64,000 nucleotides of DNA from Flavobacteriales bacterium (lineage in GTDB: Bacteria > Bacteroidota > Bacteroidia > NS11-12g > UBA9320): contig JACJZU010000002.1 of NCBI GenBank assembly GCA_020635435.1, forward strand, positions 496,001 through 560,000. Reading direction: 5' to 3'. Made by a program: the position numbers and the translations under genes. The notes beneath the pieces were generated by a model. It ran no database searches. It was not told where the DNA came from and was given only the letters and a program-made list of their open reading frames with translations. This document shows positions 16,552 to 25,410 of the stretch, one piece after another; the first letter of the stretch is position 1, and every line of letters begins with the position of its first letter.

Positions 16552-18324
16552 TTGAGTAAAGCCGATCCAAAATCTAAAAGCGGAGATTTTCTCGATCTCA
16601 AGTTACTGGGCCGGATCATTTCCCTGGCCCGACCGTATAAGGGCCGATTTGCCCTCACGGTTACGCTTACGATCCTGTTGGCACTCATTGTTCCGCTGCA
16701 ACCCATTCTCATTCAGCGCACGATCGACAGGTACATCGCGATCGGTGACGTTGCAGGTTTGAATAAGATGCTTGCCATTCTGATCGGTCTGCTCTTCATT
16801 CAAACCATCTTATTGTTCTTCAATACCTATCATTCCAACTGGTTGGGACAGAGTGTGATCAAATCGCTCAGGAACACGGTTTATGATCATATAAGCCGAT
16901 TGAAGGTCCGTTTCTTTGACAAAACTGCCATAGGAACACTTGTGACCCGATGTGTTTCCGACATAGAGACCATCGCCAATATTTTTTCGGAAGGTATCAT
17001 CACCATTAGCGGGGATTTTCTCCAGTTATTCGTGATCACTTTTTTTATGTTCTACACCGACTGGAAACTCACCCTACTGGTGTTTTCCGTATTGCCTTTT
17101 CTCATCTGGGCTTCGAATGTTTTCCGAAAAGGTGTCAAGGTGGCCTTTCAATCCGTTCGGACTGAAGTTGCTGCACTCAATGCCTTTGTGCAGGAACATA
17201 TTACCGGTATGAGCATCGTGCAGATCTTCAATAAGGAAGAGGAGGAACTCACAAAATTCAAAGCCATTAATAAGAGGCATCTCGATGCCAACAAAAAGAG
17301 TATTTTTCATTATGCGATCTTCTTTCCGATCGTGGAAGTGATCACGGCAACTGCAATCGGTCTGATGGTTTGGTATTCGGCCCGGCACGCACTCAATGGG
17401 CAAGTTACCCCCGGGGTCATGGTATCATTCATCTTGTACATCAACATGTTCTTCCGACCGATCCGAATGATCGCCGACCGGTTCAATACCATGCAAATGG
17501 GAATGGTAGCCGGAGAAAGGATCTTCGCATTGATCGATGATACCGGCATTTTGGAAGCCAACGGTACACACAGGGATACCGTAAAAGGTGCTGTAGAGTT
17601 TGATCGCGTAACGTTTTCCTACGACGGAGAGAAAACTGTACTACACGATCTGTCCTTCAAGGTAGAGCCCGGTAAAACGGTGGCAATTGTTGGGGCAACA
17701 GGGAGCGGTAAATCAACCATCGTAAGTCTCTTAACCCGTTTGTATGAGTTGGAACAGGGGACCATTCGGATCGACGGTATTGATGTGCGTGAGTGGGATA
17801 CTGAATCCCTTCGGTCTCAGGTGGCTTTCGTCCTACAGGATGTATTTCTCTTTTCGGGATCCGTAGAAGACAATATCAGGCTTCTCGATGAAAATATCAG
17901 TTCGGCACAAATGCGAGAAGCCGCAGAGAGCATCGGTGCCGGTGAATTCATTGAGCGTCTGCCCGGGGCTTACGCATACAACGTACAGGAACGCGGGGGA
18001 TCACTTTCGGTCGGCCAAAGACAGCTGATCAGTTTTATCCGGGCATTGGCCTTTAACCCGTCGATCCTAATTCTCGATGAGGCCACAAGTTCAGTGGATT
18101 CGGAATCGGAGCAACTCATACAGCGCGCGGTGGATGAGCTCATGAAGGGAAGAACAGCCTTAGTGATCGCTCATCGATTGAGCACAATTCGGAATGCGGA
18201 TGAGATCATTGTGCTCAGCGCAGGAAGGATCATTGAAAAGGGCAGCCATGAACAACTCCTGGAGGCGAACGGATATTACGCCGACATGCTTCGCAAGCAC
18301 GCTCTGGACATACTCGAAAACTGA
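16552..18324 (+). CDS. MsbA-type ABC exporter (fused permease and ATPase)
   Basis: The 590-residue half-transporter has six membrane helices in its first 320 residues and a C-terminal ATPase with GATGSGKST, LSVGQRQLIS and ILDEATSSVD, followed by HRLSTIRNAD. It belongs to the MsbA/MdlB-like group that flips lipids or exports hydrophobic compounds as a dimer; substrate is unknown. The start is a TTG at 16552, chosen because the text upstream of the first helix (MSKADPKSKSGDFLDLKLLG) fits and no ATG occurs before residue 70. It follows truA closely. Confidence 0.9.
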   Translation: MSKADPKSKSGDFLDLKLLGRIISLARPYKGRFALTVTLTILLALIVPLQPILIQRTIDRYIAIGDVAGLNKMLAILIGLLFIQTILLFFNTYHSNWLGQSVIKSLRNTVYDHISRLKVRFFDKTAIGTLVTRCVSDIETIANIFSEGIITISGDFLQLFVITFFMFYTDWKLTLLVFSVLPFLIWASNVFRKGVKVAFQSVRTEVAALNAFVQEHITGMSIVQIFNKEEEELTKFKAINKRHLDANKKSIFHYAIFFPIVEVITATAIGLMVWYSARHALNGQVTPGVMVSFILYINMFFRPIRMIADRFNTMQMGMVAGERIFALIDDTGILEANGTHRDTVKGAVEFDRVTFSYDGEKTVLHDLSFKVEPGKTVAIVGATGSGKSTIVSLLTRLYELEQGTIRIDGIDVREWDTESLRSQVAFVLQDVFLFSGSVEDNIRLLDENISSAQMREAAESIGAGEFIERLPGAYAYNVQERGGSLSVGQRQLISFIRALAFNPSILILDEATSSVDSESEQLIQRAVDELMKGRTALVIAHRLSTIRNADEIIVLSAGRIIEKGSHEQLLEANGYYADMLRKHALDILEN

Positions 18325-18387
18325 TCTCCGGAGAATCGGGTGCGCAACTTAGTTTGCATACGGTTGGTATCTGTAAATTCTGAAGCC

Positions 18388-18395
18388 CATATTTG
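18388..18395 (+). promoter_or_regulatory. probable -7 promoter box for trpS
   Basis: CATATTTG differs from TAnnTTTG by one base; a TTG at 18364-18366 lies 21 bases upstream, within the usual spacing for a -33 element. Confidence 0.4.
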
Positions 18396-18414
18396 CGCAA
18401 ATTCTCAAGTAGCT

Positions 18415-19413
18415 ATGCAAGTTGTAGTAAGCGGAATACGGCCAACGGGTAAATTACACCTCGGAAATTACTTCGGGGCGGTCCGCAATTTTCTGGAAAT
18501 GCAGGAGAAGTACCGGAGTTACTTTTTTATCGCAGACATTCACTCTCTTACAACGCACCCAACGCCTCAGGATCTACATGGAAACGTGAAACAAGTATTG
18601 GCCGAGTATCTGGCCATGGGACTGGATCCGGCCAAATGTGCCCTTTTCATTCAAAGTGATGTGCCGGAAATTCCGGAACTTTATACCTATATGAATATGA
18701 ATGCCTATCTGGGCGAGTTAGAAAGATCGGCCTCCTTCAAGGACAAGGTCCGCGCGCACAAGGACAATGTGAATGCAGGTCTGCTCACTTACCCGGTTTT
18801 GATGGCCGTTGATATTCTCATTCACAAGGCCGATTTTGTGCCCGTTGGTAAGGATCAGGAACAACACCTCGAAATGACACGTCAGTTCGGCAATCGCTTT
18901 AACCGGATGTACAATGCTCAGGTTTTCCCAGAGCCTCAGGCCTATAGCTCAACAGGTGAATTGGTTAAGGTACCCGGCCTGACCGGACAGGGGAAAATGA
19001 GTAAAAGTGGGGGAGAAGCGGATGCCATTTTCTTCGACGATGACGATACCGTTACCCGAAAGAAGATCATGCGAGCAGTGACAGATTCCGGCCCGACTGA
19101 ACCGAATGCGCCAAAATCGGAAGAAGTTCAGAACCTCTTTGAGTTGTTGAAGCTTGTATCGACAACCGACACCATCGAGCACTTCGAAAATTCCTATGCC
19201 GATTGTTCCATACGCTACGGCGATCTTAAAAAGCAGCTCGCCGAAGATATGCTGAAGTTCATAGCCCCGATTCGTGAGCGTATTCGCGAAGTGAAGAACG
19301 ATTCCGCCTACCTCTCGAAAAGTGCTCAGATCGGTGCCGAGAAAGCCCGCGAAAGCGCGTCGGCAACCCTCAAAGAAGTTCGTGAAATTATTGGATTTAG
19401 AAAGTTTTATTAA
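18415..19413 (+). CDS. trpS: tryptophan-tRNA ligase
   Basis: This is a class I aminoacyl-tRNA synthetase of 332 residues. It has the HIGH-equivalent GIRPTGKLHLGNYFGAV at the N-terminus and KMSKS as GKMSKSGGE (about residue 198). The frame runs up to 18340, but the ATG at 18415 gives the family start MQVVVSGIRPTGK and lies 19 bases after a near-consensus CATATTTG box at 18388-18395. It follows the exporter gene by 90 bases and has its own likely promoter. Confidence 0.96.
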   Translation: MQVVVSGIRPTGKLHLGNYFGAVRNFLEMQEKYRSYFFIADIHSLTTHPTPQDLHGNVKQVLAEYLAMGLDPAKCALFIQSDVPEIPELYTYMNMNAYLGELERSASFKDKVRAHKDNVNAGLLTYPVLMAVDILIHKADFVPVGKDQEQHLEMTRQFGNRFNRMYNAQVFPEPQAYSSTGELVKVPGLTGQGKMSKSGGEADAIFFDDDDTVTRKKIMRAVTDSGPTEPNAPKSEEVQNLFELLKLVSTTDTIEHFENSYADCSIRYGDLKKQLAEDMLKFIAPIRERIREVKNDSAYLSKSAQIGAEKARESASATLKEVREIIGFRKFY

Positions 19414-19453
19414 ATAGATTTGAACGCGCTCAGCGCGGTCAATAAGCCAATTC

Positions 19454-20068
19454 ATGCATCTAGCAGTCGCAGGAAATATAGGATCCGGAAAAACTACGCT
19501 CACCAGTTTGCTGGCAAAGCACTATCAATGGGAGCCTCATTATGAATCGCTCGAAGACAATCCCTATATCACGGATTTCTATGAGGACATGCAACGCTGG
19601 TCATTCAACTTACAGGTCTATTTCCTGAATAGCCGTTTCAACAGCATTCAGCGAATCGTACAAACCGGCAGCAATGTTATCCAGGATCGCACCATCTACG
19701 AAGATGCCTTCATTTTTGCCCCAAACCTGCATGCGATGGGTTTGATGAGCACGCGCGATTTCGATACGTACCAGGCGCTTTTTCAAAGCATCAAATCCAT
19801 GGTCAGTCCTCCCGACCTTTTGATCTATCTGCGGGCATCCATCCCGGCTCTGGTGAATCAGATCCAAAAAAGAGGGAGAGAATATGAGGATTCGATCCGT
19901 TTGGATTATCTCAAACGCCTTAACGAACGGTATGAGGCATGGATAAGCACTTACAATGAAGGCAAATTGCTGATTATTGAGGTAGATGATATCGACTTTG
20001 AGGCAAATCCCGAAGATCTGGGCGGGATCATTTCAAAAGTGGATGCCAACATCCACGGTCTGTTTTAA
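19454..20068 (+). CDS. deoxynucleoside kinase
   Basis: This 204-residue kinase of the dNK family phosphorylates deoxynucleosides for salvage. It begins MHLAVAGNIGSGKTTLTSLL (P-loop), has the substrate Glu region ESLEDNPYITDFY, DRTIYEDAFIF (the DRS/ERS-type motif), and LIYLRASIPALVNQIQKRGREYE as the lid. Which base it prefers cannot be told; deoxyadenosine or deoxyguanosine is common in this group. It is 40 bases after trpS and convergent with the methyltransferase gene 7 bases away. Confidence 0.9.
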   Translation: MHLAVAGNIGSGKTTLTSLLAKHYQWEPHYESLEDNPYITDFYEDMQRWSFNLQVYFLNSRFNSIQRIVQTGSNVIQDRTIYEDAFIFAPNLHAMGLMSTRDFDTYQALFQSIKSMVSPPDLLIYLRASIPALVNQIQKRGREYEDSIRLDYLKRLNERYEAWISTYNEGKLLIIEVDDIDFEANPEDLGGIISKVDANIHGLF

Positions 20069-20075
20069 TTTGGGA

Positions 20076-21050
20076 TCATCTTTTCGAACTGCGGTAAACA
20101 CCGTAGAAGAAATCAGAATGCCCAAATTGCTCAAGGAATGCATCTTCAGCTCGGAATAATTCTTCGAGCAAACGCCTTGTCTCCACATCGCTCTTTGTAA
20201 AATTATGAGCGATGTCCTTCAAGAGCAGATGTAATAAATTGCCTCCATACGGCTTGTATTCAACTTCCTCGAACAGCTCACGCAATACGGGTAGAATCGA
20301 CTCAGAATCCGGAGCCTCGGAAGGGTCACTGAGTTTCATTCGATAGATCCCCGGTCTGCGAACTCTCGATTTGTAATAGAAGGGAATGGCCGTTTTTCGG
20401 TATGCTTTCGGAATCGCCCGAAGCAGTTCATTGCAGGCCCGGATCTGTTCATTGCGCCATTGCAGGCGATTCGGTCCGGCATATTCATTTACCACTAAAA
20501 AACCTCCTTGATGCAGGATCGGAGCGATACGGCTTAATAAAAAATCCCGTATGGGTTCAAAATGGTGTAAACTTGAGTGAAACAGGATAACATCATAAGT
20601 GCCCTTTGGAGGAGTCTTGGTAATGTCGCGCACCTCAAAGCTGCAATTCGTCAATCCCAGTTCACGGGTACGTTCATTCGCTCTGTCAATAAGACCACCG
20701 GCGAGATCAAGTCCGAGTACCCTACTGAATACACCGCTATTTGCGAGTCGTATTTCATGTGTTCCGTTCCCGCACCCGATCGAGAGGAGGCTCAGATCCT
20801 TGCACCCTGAGAAGTGTGTGGAGAGCAGATGATCCTCATAACAGATATTCGGATCTCCGCTGATCTTTGAATTCCAGCGCTCTTTTACGGCAGGAATGAT
20901 CCACCAGTTCGAGCTCACCAGGCCCCGATCAAATGCCGCCTTAGTGCGCGACCGAGGGTCGGGATTCAATCTGGAAATTAAATTGGCCGGTCCTTTTTCG
21001 TAGAGCTTTAAGAATAGATCAAGTATATCACCTACCGAGAAATAGGTCAT
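20076..21050 (-). CDS. class I SAM-dependent methyltransferase
   Basis: The 324-residue protein has the SAM-binding motif I LSIGCGNGTHEIRLA (about residue 90), the acidic LGLDLAGG at the end of strand 2 and YDVILFHSSLHHFEPI as motif IV. The C-terminal 120 residues carry FYYKSRVRRPGIYRMKLSDP and a helical tail. The substrate is not known. It lies 5 bases after ribH in the pdhA-side minus cluster, which offers no functional clue. Confidence 0.8.
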   Translation of the reverse strand: MTYFSVGDILDLFLKLYEKGPANLISRLNPDPRSRTKAAFDRGLVSSNWWIIPAVKERWNSKISGDPNICYEDHLLSTHFSGCKDLSLLSIGCGNGTHEIRLANSGVFSRVLGLDLAGGLIDRANERTRELGLTNCSFEVRDITKTPPKGTYDVILFHSSLHHFEPIRDFLLSRIAPILHQGGFLVVNEYAGPNRLQWRNEQIRACNELLRAIPKAYRKTAIPFYYKSRVRRPGIYRMKLSDPSEAPDSESILPVLRELFEEVEYKPYGGNLLHLLLKDIAHNFTKSDVETRRLLEELFRAEDAFLEQFGHSDFFYGVYRSSKR

Positions 21051-21055
21051 AACTT

Positions 21056-21526
21056 TTAGGAGAGATCCAGCATGCGCAACGCCGTATAAGCGGCTTCACC
21101 ACCTTTGTTGCCGTGTTTACCACCGGCCCTTTCCAGGGCTTGTTCCTGGTTGTTGGTGGTTAGCACACCAAATATGGCAGGTTTTCCGGTGCTCAATCCT
21201 ACTTGCATTACTCCATGGGCAACCGCATCGCATATGAAGTCGAAGTGCCTGGTCTCGCCCTGGATCACACATCCCAGACAGATCACTGCGTCACAAGTTT
21301 GTGCTGCCAGTTGTGCAGCAAATGGAAGTTCATAGGATCCAGGAACCCTCAACGTTTTGATATCGGAAGATGCAATGCTTCCTTCACGAAGCACTTCCAA
21401 GGCACCTTGATAAAGGGCATCGGTGACCGCTGTATTCCAGTCGGAAACAACTATTCCGATCTTCTTACCGGGATGTTGGGGAATTTCACCGCCGAATTCA
21501 CTTAGGTTTTTATCGGCTGAAGACAT
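21056..21526 (-). CDS. ribH: 6,7-dimethyl-8-ribityllumazine synthase
   Basis: RibH makes the lumazine precursor of riboflavin and forms an icosahedral or pentameric shell. The 156-residue protein has IVVSDWNTAVTDALYQGA, RVPGSYELPFAAQ, and the catalytic His in GETRHFDFICDAVAHGVMQ. It sits in an operon with a TPR protein upstream (10 bases) and a methyltransferase downstream (5 bases). ribF is elsewhere in the window (44.9 kb). Confidence 0.96.
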   Translation of the reverse strand: MSSADKNLSEFGGEIPQHPGKKIGIVVSDWNTAVTDALYQGALEVLREGSIASSDIKTLRVPGSYELPFAAQLAAQTCDAVICLGCVIQGETRHFDFICDAVAHGVMQVGLSTGKPAIFGVLTTNNQEQALERAGGKHGNKGGEAAYTALRMLDLS

Positions 21527-21535
21527 GCAGATCGA

Positions 21536-22228
21536 TCAGGAATTGGCAGCTTTGGTCTCAGCCCGTGCGATATACTTTTCAATGTACTGGGCAAACTCCG
21601 TGTCCGGATAGTCTTTTTTGATACGTCGGTAGGCGTCCGCGGCTTTGCTCCAGTTTTCTGTTTTCTCGTATGCCCGGGCCGCTTTTCGCAATGCGTAGGG
21701 AGTCGTGAAATCGTTCTTGTTCTTTTCGGCCGCCTTCATGTAAGCTTTAGCGGCCTCTTCATAGCGCTCCAATTCGGCATAACAATCGCCTAACAGACAT
21801 TTGGCCAATGGTCCAACCATCATATCATCGAAGTTGGCGTCTTCCAGATAGGGGATCGCCTCCTCAAACTGACCTTTTTCCATCAATGCTCTTCCGGCCA
21901 TATAACTCGCCTTTCTGGCTGCTATGTTGCCACCACCTGCCAGATCCACTGCACTCGGATTGATGCCGTCGCCATTCAATACCAGATCGATCGAATCCAT
22001 CTGGAAATAACGCTCCGTCATGAACAACTCGGCATTCTTCTTGGCCACCTGCTTGGGTTGATACCACTTAAAATAGGTCCAAACACCGGCTACAACCACA
22101 ATAAGAGCTATGGCTGCGATGGTTATCGTGCGACTGTTCTCCTCGTAATAGTTTACAAGTGAAAATTTCGACTGGCGCACTTCTTCGAACTGTTCTTCAC
22201 GCTCGTTCATTTCCTCGTTCTGGCTCAT
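21536..22228 (-). CDS. membrane-anchored tetratricopeptide-repeat protein
   Basis: The 230-residue protein has a charged cytoplasmic head (1-30), one membrane helix (about 34-51, ITIAAIALIVVVAGVWTYF) and a periplasmic part with several TPR-type helix pairs (from about 95: AGRALMEKGQFEEAIPYLEDA, CLLGDCYAELERYEEAAKAY, ALRKAARAYEKTENWSKAADAY). This is the same layout as YfgM-type proteins that assist envelope protein folding, but homology is not proven. An exact -7 box precedes it. It leads ribH and the methyltransferase. Confidence 0.8.
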   Translation of the reverse strand: MSQNEEMNEREEQFEEVRQSKFSLVNYYEENSRTITIAAIALIVVVAGVWTYFKWYQPKQVAKKNAELFMTERYFQMDSIDLVLNGDGINPSAVDLAGGGNIAARKASYMAGRALMEKGQFEEAIPYLEDANFDDMMVGPLAKCLLGDCYAELERYEEAAKAYMKAAEKNKNDFTTPYALRKAARAYEKTENWSKAADAYRRIKKDYPDTEFAQYIEKYIARAETKAANS

Positions 22229-22241
22229 TGAAAAATTTTTG

Positions 22242-22249
22242 CAAAATTA
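22242..22249 (-). promoter_or_regulatory. -7 promoter box for the TPR-ribH-methyltransferase operon
   Basis: The minus strand reads TAATTTTG, an exact TAnnTTTG match, 13 bases before the ATG at 22228. No clear -33 element. Confidence 0.5.
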
Positions 22250-22288
22250 ATTGTATTGATGATAAAGTTCACGTCTGAATTTGAGACC

Positions 22289-23281
22289 TCAATCCATCAG
22301 GAATGGATACTCTTCAACATACACGTCTGTGTACAATTCGGCCGCATCCGGGTATGGCGAATTTTCAGCAAATTCAACACTCGCCTCAACCTCCGCTTCT
22401 ATTTTGGCCTCCATTTCCTCAAGCTGATTCACGGTCAACCATTTCTTCATTAAAATGGTCTCTCGTACACGCTCAATGGGGTCCAATTTCTTGTAATTCT
22501 CTAATTCCTCCTTCGTTCGGTATTTGGCGGGATCCGACATGGAATGTCCGCGATATCTGTAGGTCTTGATCTCCAAAAAGGAAGGACCTTCCCCGGCTCT
22601 GGCACGTTCTGCCGCTCGGGCTATACTTTCGTGCACAGCCTCGCACTGCATCCCGTCAACTTGTTCCGAAGGCATATCATAGGCTGCCCCGATCTTGTAG
22701 ATGTCCAACACATTTGTTGTGCGTTGAACCGAGGTGCCCATAGCATATTCGTTGTTCTCGCAAACAAAGATCACAGGTAGTTTCCAAAGCATGGCCATGT
22801 TAAAGGTTTCATGTAACGAACCTTGTCGAACGGCGCCATCACCCATGAAACACACACATACGTTGTTTGTGCCATTGTATTGTTCGGCAAGTGCGATCCC
22901 GGCACCCAATGGTATCTGACCGCCTACTATGCCGTGGCCACCAAAGAAATTATGTTCCTTGCTGAACATGTGCATGCTGCCCCCTTTGCCTTTGGTGCAA
23001 CCGGTAGATTTACCGTATAGCTCAGCCATTACACTGTTCGCAGAAAGTCCACAGGCCAAGGCGTGTCCATGATCCCGGTAGGCCGTGATCAAACTGTCGT
23101 CCTTAGTTATCGCCGACATAGTACCGGCTATGACCGCTTCCTGTCCGATGTAAAGGTGACAAAACCCCCTGATTTTCTGCTGACCATACAGTTGAGCACT
23201 CTTTTCCTCAAACCGACGGATCAACATCATCAACTCAAACCATCGTATATAGGTGTCCTTGCTGTAATTTAATTTTGCCAT
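22289..23281 (-). CDS. pdhA: pyruvate dehydrogenase E1 component subunit alpha
   Basis: PdhA with PdhB decarboxylates pyruvate using thiamine diphosphate. The 330-residue protein has RFEEKSAQLYGQQKIRGF, the TPP site GDGAVRQGSLHETFNMA...NN (about residues 148-177) and the phosphorylation-loop region YRYRGHSMSDPAKYR. pdhB is not next to it. The gene is divergent from recF and has an exact -7 box at 23306-23313. It depends on lipoylation, to which lplA at 8.3 kb contributes. Confidence 0.96.
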   Translation of the reverse strand: MAKLNYSKDTYIRWFELMMLIRRFEEKSAQLYGQQKIRGFCHLYIGQEAVIAGTMSAITKDDSLITAYRDHGHALACGLSANSVMAELYGKSTGCTKGKGGSMHMFSKEHNFFGGHGIVGGQIPLGAGIALAEQYNGTNNVCVCFMGDGAVRQGSLHETFNMAMLWKLPVIFVCENNEYAMGTSVQRTTNVLDIYKIGAAYDMPSEQVDGMQCEAVHESIARAAERARAGEGPSFLEIKTYRYRGHSMSDPAKYRTKEELENYKKLDPIERVRETILMKKWLTVNQLEEMEAKIEAEVEASVEFAENSPYPDAAELYTDVYVEEYPFLMD

Positions 23282-23305
23282 GCCGCGCGCGTTCTAAAAA
23301 CCGCA

Positions 23306-23313
23306 CAAAAATA
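23306..23313 (-). promoter_or_regulatory. -7 promoter box for pdhA
   Basis: The minus strand reads TATTTTTG, an exact TAnnTTTG match, 24 bases before the pdhA ATG. Confidence 0.5.
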
Positions 23314-23333
23314 GTATTATTTCGCACCCCGCT

Positions 23334-24425
23334 TTGCACATCCTGAACCTCCGCCTGGAACACTTTCGAAACCATCCATTTCTGGAACTGGATTTCAGCC
23401 CTCAATTCAATTGCATCAGTGGGCCAAATGGTACGGGGAAAACGAATTTGCTGGATGCCCTGCATTATATATGTACCGGCCGAAGCTTCTTCTCGCGAAC
23501 CGACAATACAAGCATCGCCTTCGATTCGGATTTCACGCTTCTGAAAGCCCAATGCGATCGGAGTAACCCCGATGCAGATGAGATCCGACTTTCTCTGAGC
23601 CAACGGGATAAAAAACGACTGTTCCGGAATGGAAATCAAGTACGGAAACTCTCTGATCACTTCGGCTATTTACCTGTCGTAATGATCACACCGGCCGAGA
23701 TCGGCCTCGTACACGAAGTGAGCAAGGAGCGCCGAAAATTCATGGATGGGGTCATTGGGCAGACCGATGTGAGTTATGTTCACGTGCTCATTCAGATGCA
23801 AAAGGCTCTTGAAGGCCGCAATGGTCTGCTTAAACTATTCCGCGAGCATGGTCAGTTCGATGCCCTGGCCCTTGAATCCTACAATGTTCAGCTCATACCT
23901 GCCATGGATACGGTTTTTAAGGTAAGGAGCGAATTCGTACATGCCTTCAGCAAACTTCTTTCCGAAGCGTATCAGGAAATATCCGGCGGAAGAGAACAGG
24001 CAGGACTCATTTATCATTCCGATCTGCAGAAGGGATCTGCAGCAGAAGTCCTCCGGAAGTCCCAGTTGGCAGACCGATCTGCAGGGCGATCGACGGTAGG
24101 TTGTCATAAGGACGAACTGGAATTCACTCTGGACGACCGAGCTCTGCGAACGTTCGGATCACAGGGACAGATCAAAACCTACGTTATTGCCCTGCACCTG
24201 GCGGCTTACCATTATTTCCGCGAAAAGTTAGGACAACTGCCCCTGCTGCTGCTTGACGATATTTTTGAGAAGATCGACCGCGACAGATCAGAACGATTGC
24301 TGAGATCGATCGGAAGCGGCGGCTTCGGGCAAGTATTCATTACCGATACCGATGAATCGCGCATAGTGCTGCATGTAGAAGGCCTCAGTGCCGATAAAAA
24401 ATTCTTTAAGTTTGAAAGCTCCTAA
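23334..24425 (+). CDS. recF: DNA replication/repair protein RecF
   Basis: RecF is an SMC-like ATPase that helps load RecA at single-strand gaps. The 363-residue protein starts HILNLRLEHFRNH, has Walker A GPNGTGKTNLLDALHY, the YLPVVMITPAEIGLV segment, and the signature and Walker B region near the end (GSQGQIKTYVIALHLAA and LLLLDDIFEKIDRDR). The start is a TTG at 23334; no ATG fits, since the motif begins right after it. Its leader must be very short given pdhA diverging at 23281. The DUF721 gene follows 11 bases later. Confidence 0.95.
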   Translation: MHILNLRLEHFRNHPFLELDFSPQFNCISGPNGTGKTNLLDALHYICTGRSFFSRTDNTSIAFDSDFTLLKAQCDRSNPDADEIRLSLSQRDKKRLFRNGNQVRKLSDHFGYLPVVMITPAEIGLVHEVSKERRKFMDGVIGQTDVSYVHVLIQMQKALEGRNGLLKLFREHGQFDALALESYNVQLIPAMDTVFKVRSEFVHAFSKLLSEAYQEISGGREQAGLIYHSDLQKGSAAEVLRKSQLADRSAGRSTVGCHKDELEFTLDDRALRTFGSQGQIKTYVIALHLAAYHYFREKLGQLPLLLLDDIFEKIDRDRSERLLRSIGSGGFGQVFITDTDESRIVLHVEGLSADKKFFKFESS

Positions 24426-24436
24426 GAGGGATCACC

Positions 24437-24721
24437 TTGGAAGAAGAACAACCCATAAAAGTGCTTATCGAAAAACTGCTGTCCGATTATCGATTGGACG
24501 CGGGTTTGAGAGAGCGTCGCGTGCGCGATAACTGGAACAGGATCGTTGGCGATATGATCGCCAGAAACACCCGCTCAGTGGTTATTCAGGACCGAAAGTT
24601 GTTGATCTCCGTTAACTCGAATGTGTTGCGATCGGAACTCAGCTTTCACAAAAAGGTCATTCAACAGAAGGTGAACGATTTTCTCGGGGAACCTTTGATC
24701 ACTGAAACGTTAATCAAATAG
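24437..24721 (+). CDS. DUF721 (DciA-like) protein
   Basis: The 94-residue basic protein has the DUF721 pattern (RVRDNWNRIVGDMIARNT, then KLLISVNSNVLRSELSFHKKVI, and a final short helix). The family includes DciA, which loads the replicative helicase in bacteria without DnaC. Its place right after recF fits a replication role. The start is TTG at 24437. It ends 6 bases before rpe. Confidence 0.8.
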   Translation: MEEEQPIKVLIEKLLSDYRLDAGLRERRVRDNWNRIVGDMIARNTRSVVIQDRKLLISVNSNVLRSELSFHKKVIQQKVNDFLGEPLITETLIK

Positions 24722-24727
24722 GAACAT

Positions 24728-25396
24728 ATGTCGCATTACGTTGCACCATCCATGTTATCGGCCGACTTTGCCAATCTTCAAAGGGATACCGAGATGATCA
24801 ATCGAAGCGAAGCCGATTGGTTTCACATCGATATCATGGATGGCGTTTTTGTGCCGAACATCTCTTTTGGTTTCCCCGTAATGAAATCGATCAAAAAATA
24901 CGCTTCGAAACCACTGGATGTTCATCTCATGATCGTTGACCCCGACCGTTATATCCAAACTTTCCGCGACGCGGGTGCTGATGTACTGACCGTCCACTAC
25001 GAAGCATGCACGCATCTACACAGGACCTTGCATGCCATCAAACAAAGCGGAATGTTGGCCGGTGTAGCCCTCAATCCCCATACGCCGGTACATTTCCTGG
25101 ACGACATTCTAACCGATATCGATCTCGTGTGCGTGATGAGTGTGAATCCGGGCTTTGGCGGTCAGTCCTTCATTGATAATACCTTTCGGAAAGTACAAGA
25201 TCTCAGCACCATGCGGCAACAATCGGGCGCCTCGTTCCGAATTGAGATCGATGGTGGGGTGACTTTGGAGAACAGCTCGGCTTTGGTGGCTGCAGGGGCA
25301 GATGTACTTGTCGCGGGAAGCACCGTATTCAAATCGCAGGATCCGATCCAAACCATCGCCGGTCTTAAAAAAGTGCACAACACATCTTTGGCTTAA
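24728..25396 (+). CDS. rpe: ribulose-phosphate 3-epimerase
   Basis: Rpe interconverts ribulose 5-phosphate and xylulose 5-phosphate in the pentose phosphate pathway. The 222-residue TIM barrel has APSMLSADFANL, the metal residues in FHIDIMDGVFVPN, LDVHLMI, VMSVNPGFGGQSFI and IEIDGGVT. Length and residues are normal. It is co-oriented with recF and the DUF721 gene. Confidence 0.97.
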   Translation: MSHYVAPSMLSADFANLQRDTEMINRSEADWFHIDIMDGVFVPNISFGFPVMKSIKKYASKPLDVHLMIVDPDRYIQTFRDAGADVLTVHYEACTHLHRTLHAIKQSGMLAGVALNPHTPVHFLDDILTDIDLVCVMSVNPGFGGQSFIDNTFRKVQDLSTMRQQSGASFRIEIDGGVTLENSSALVAAGADVLVAGSTVFKSQDPIQTIAGLKKVHNTSLA

Positions 25397-25410
25397 GTCG
25401 TTCCCTTCTG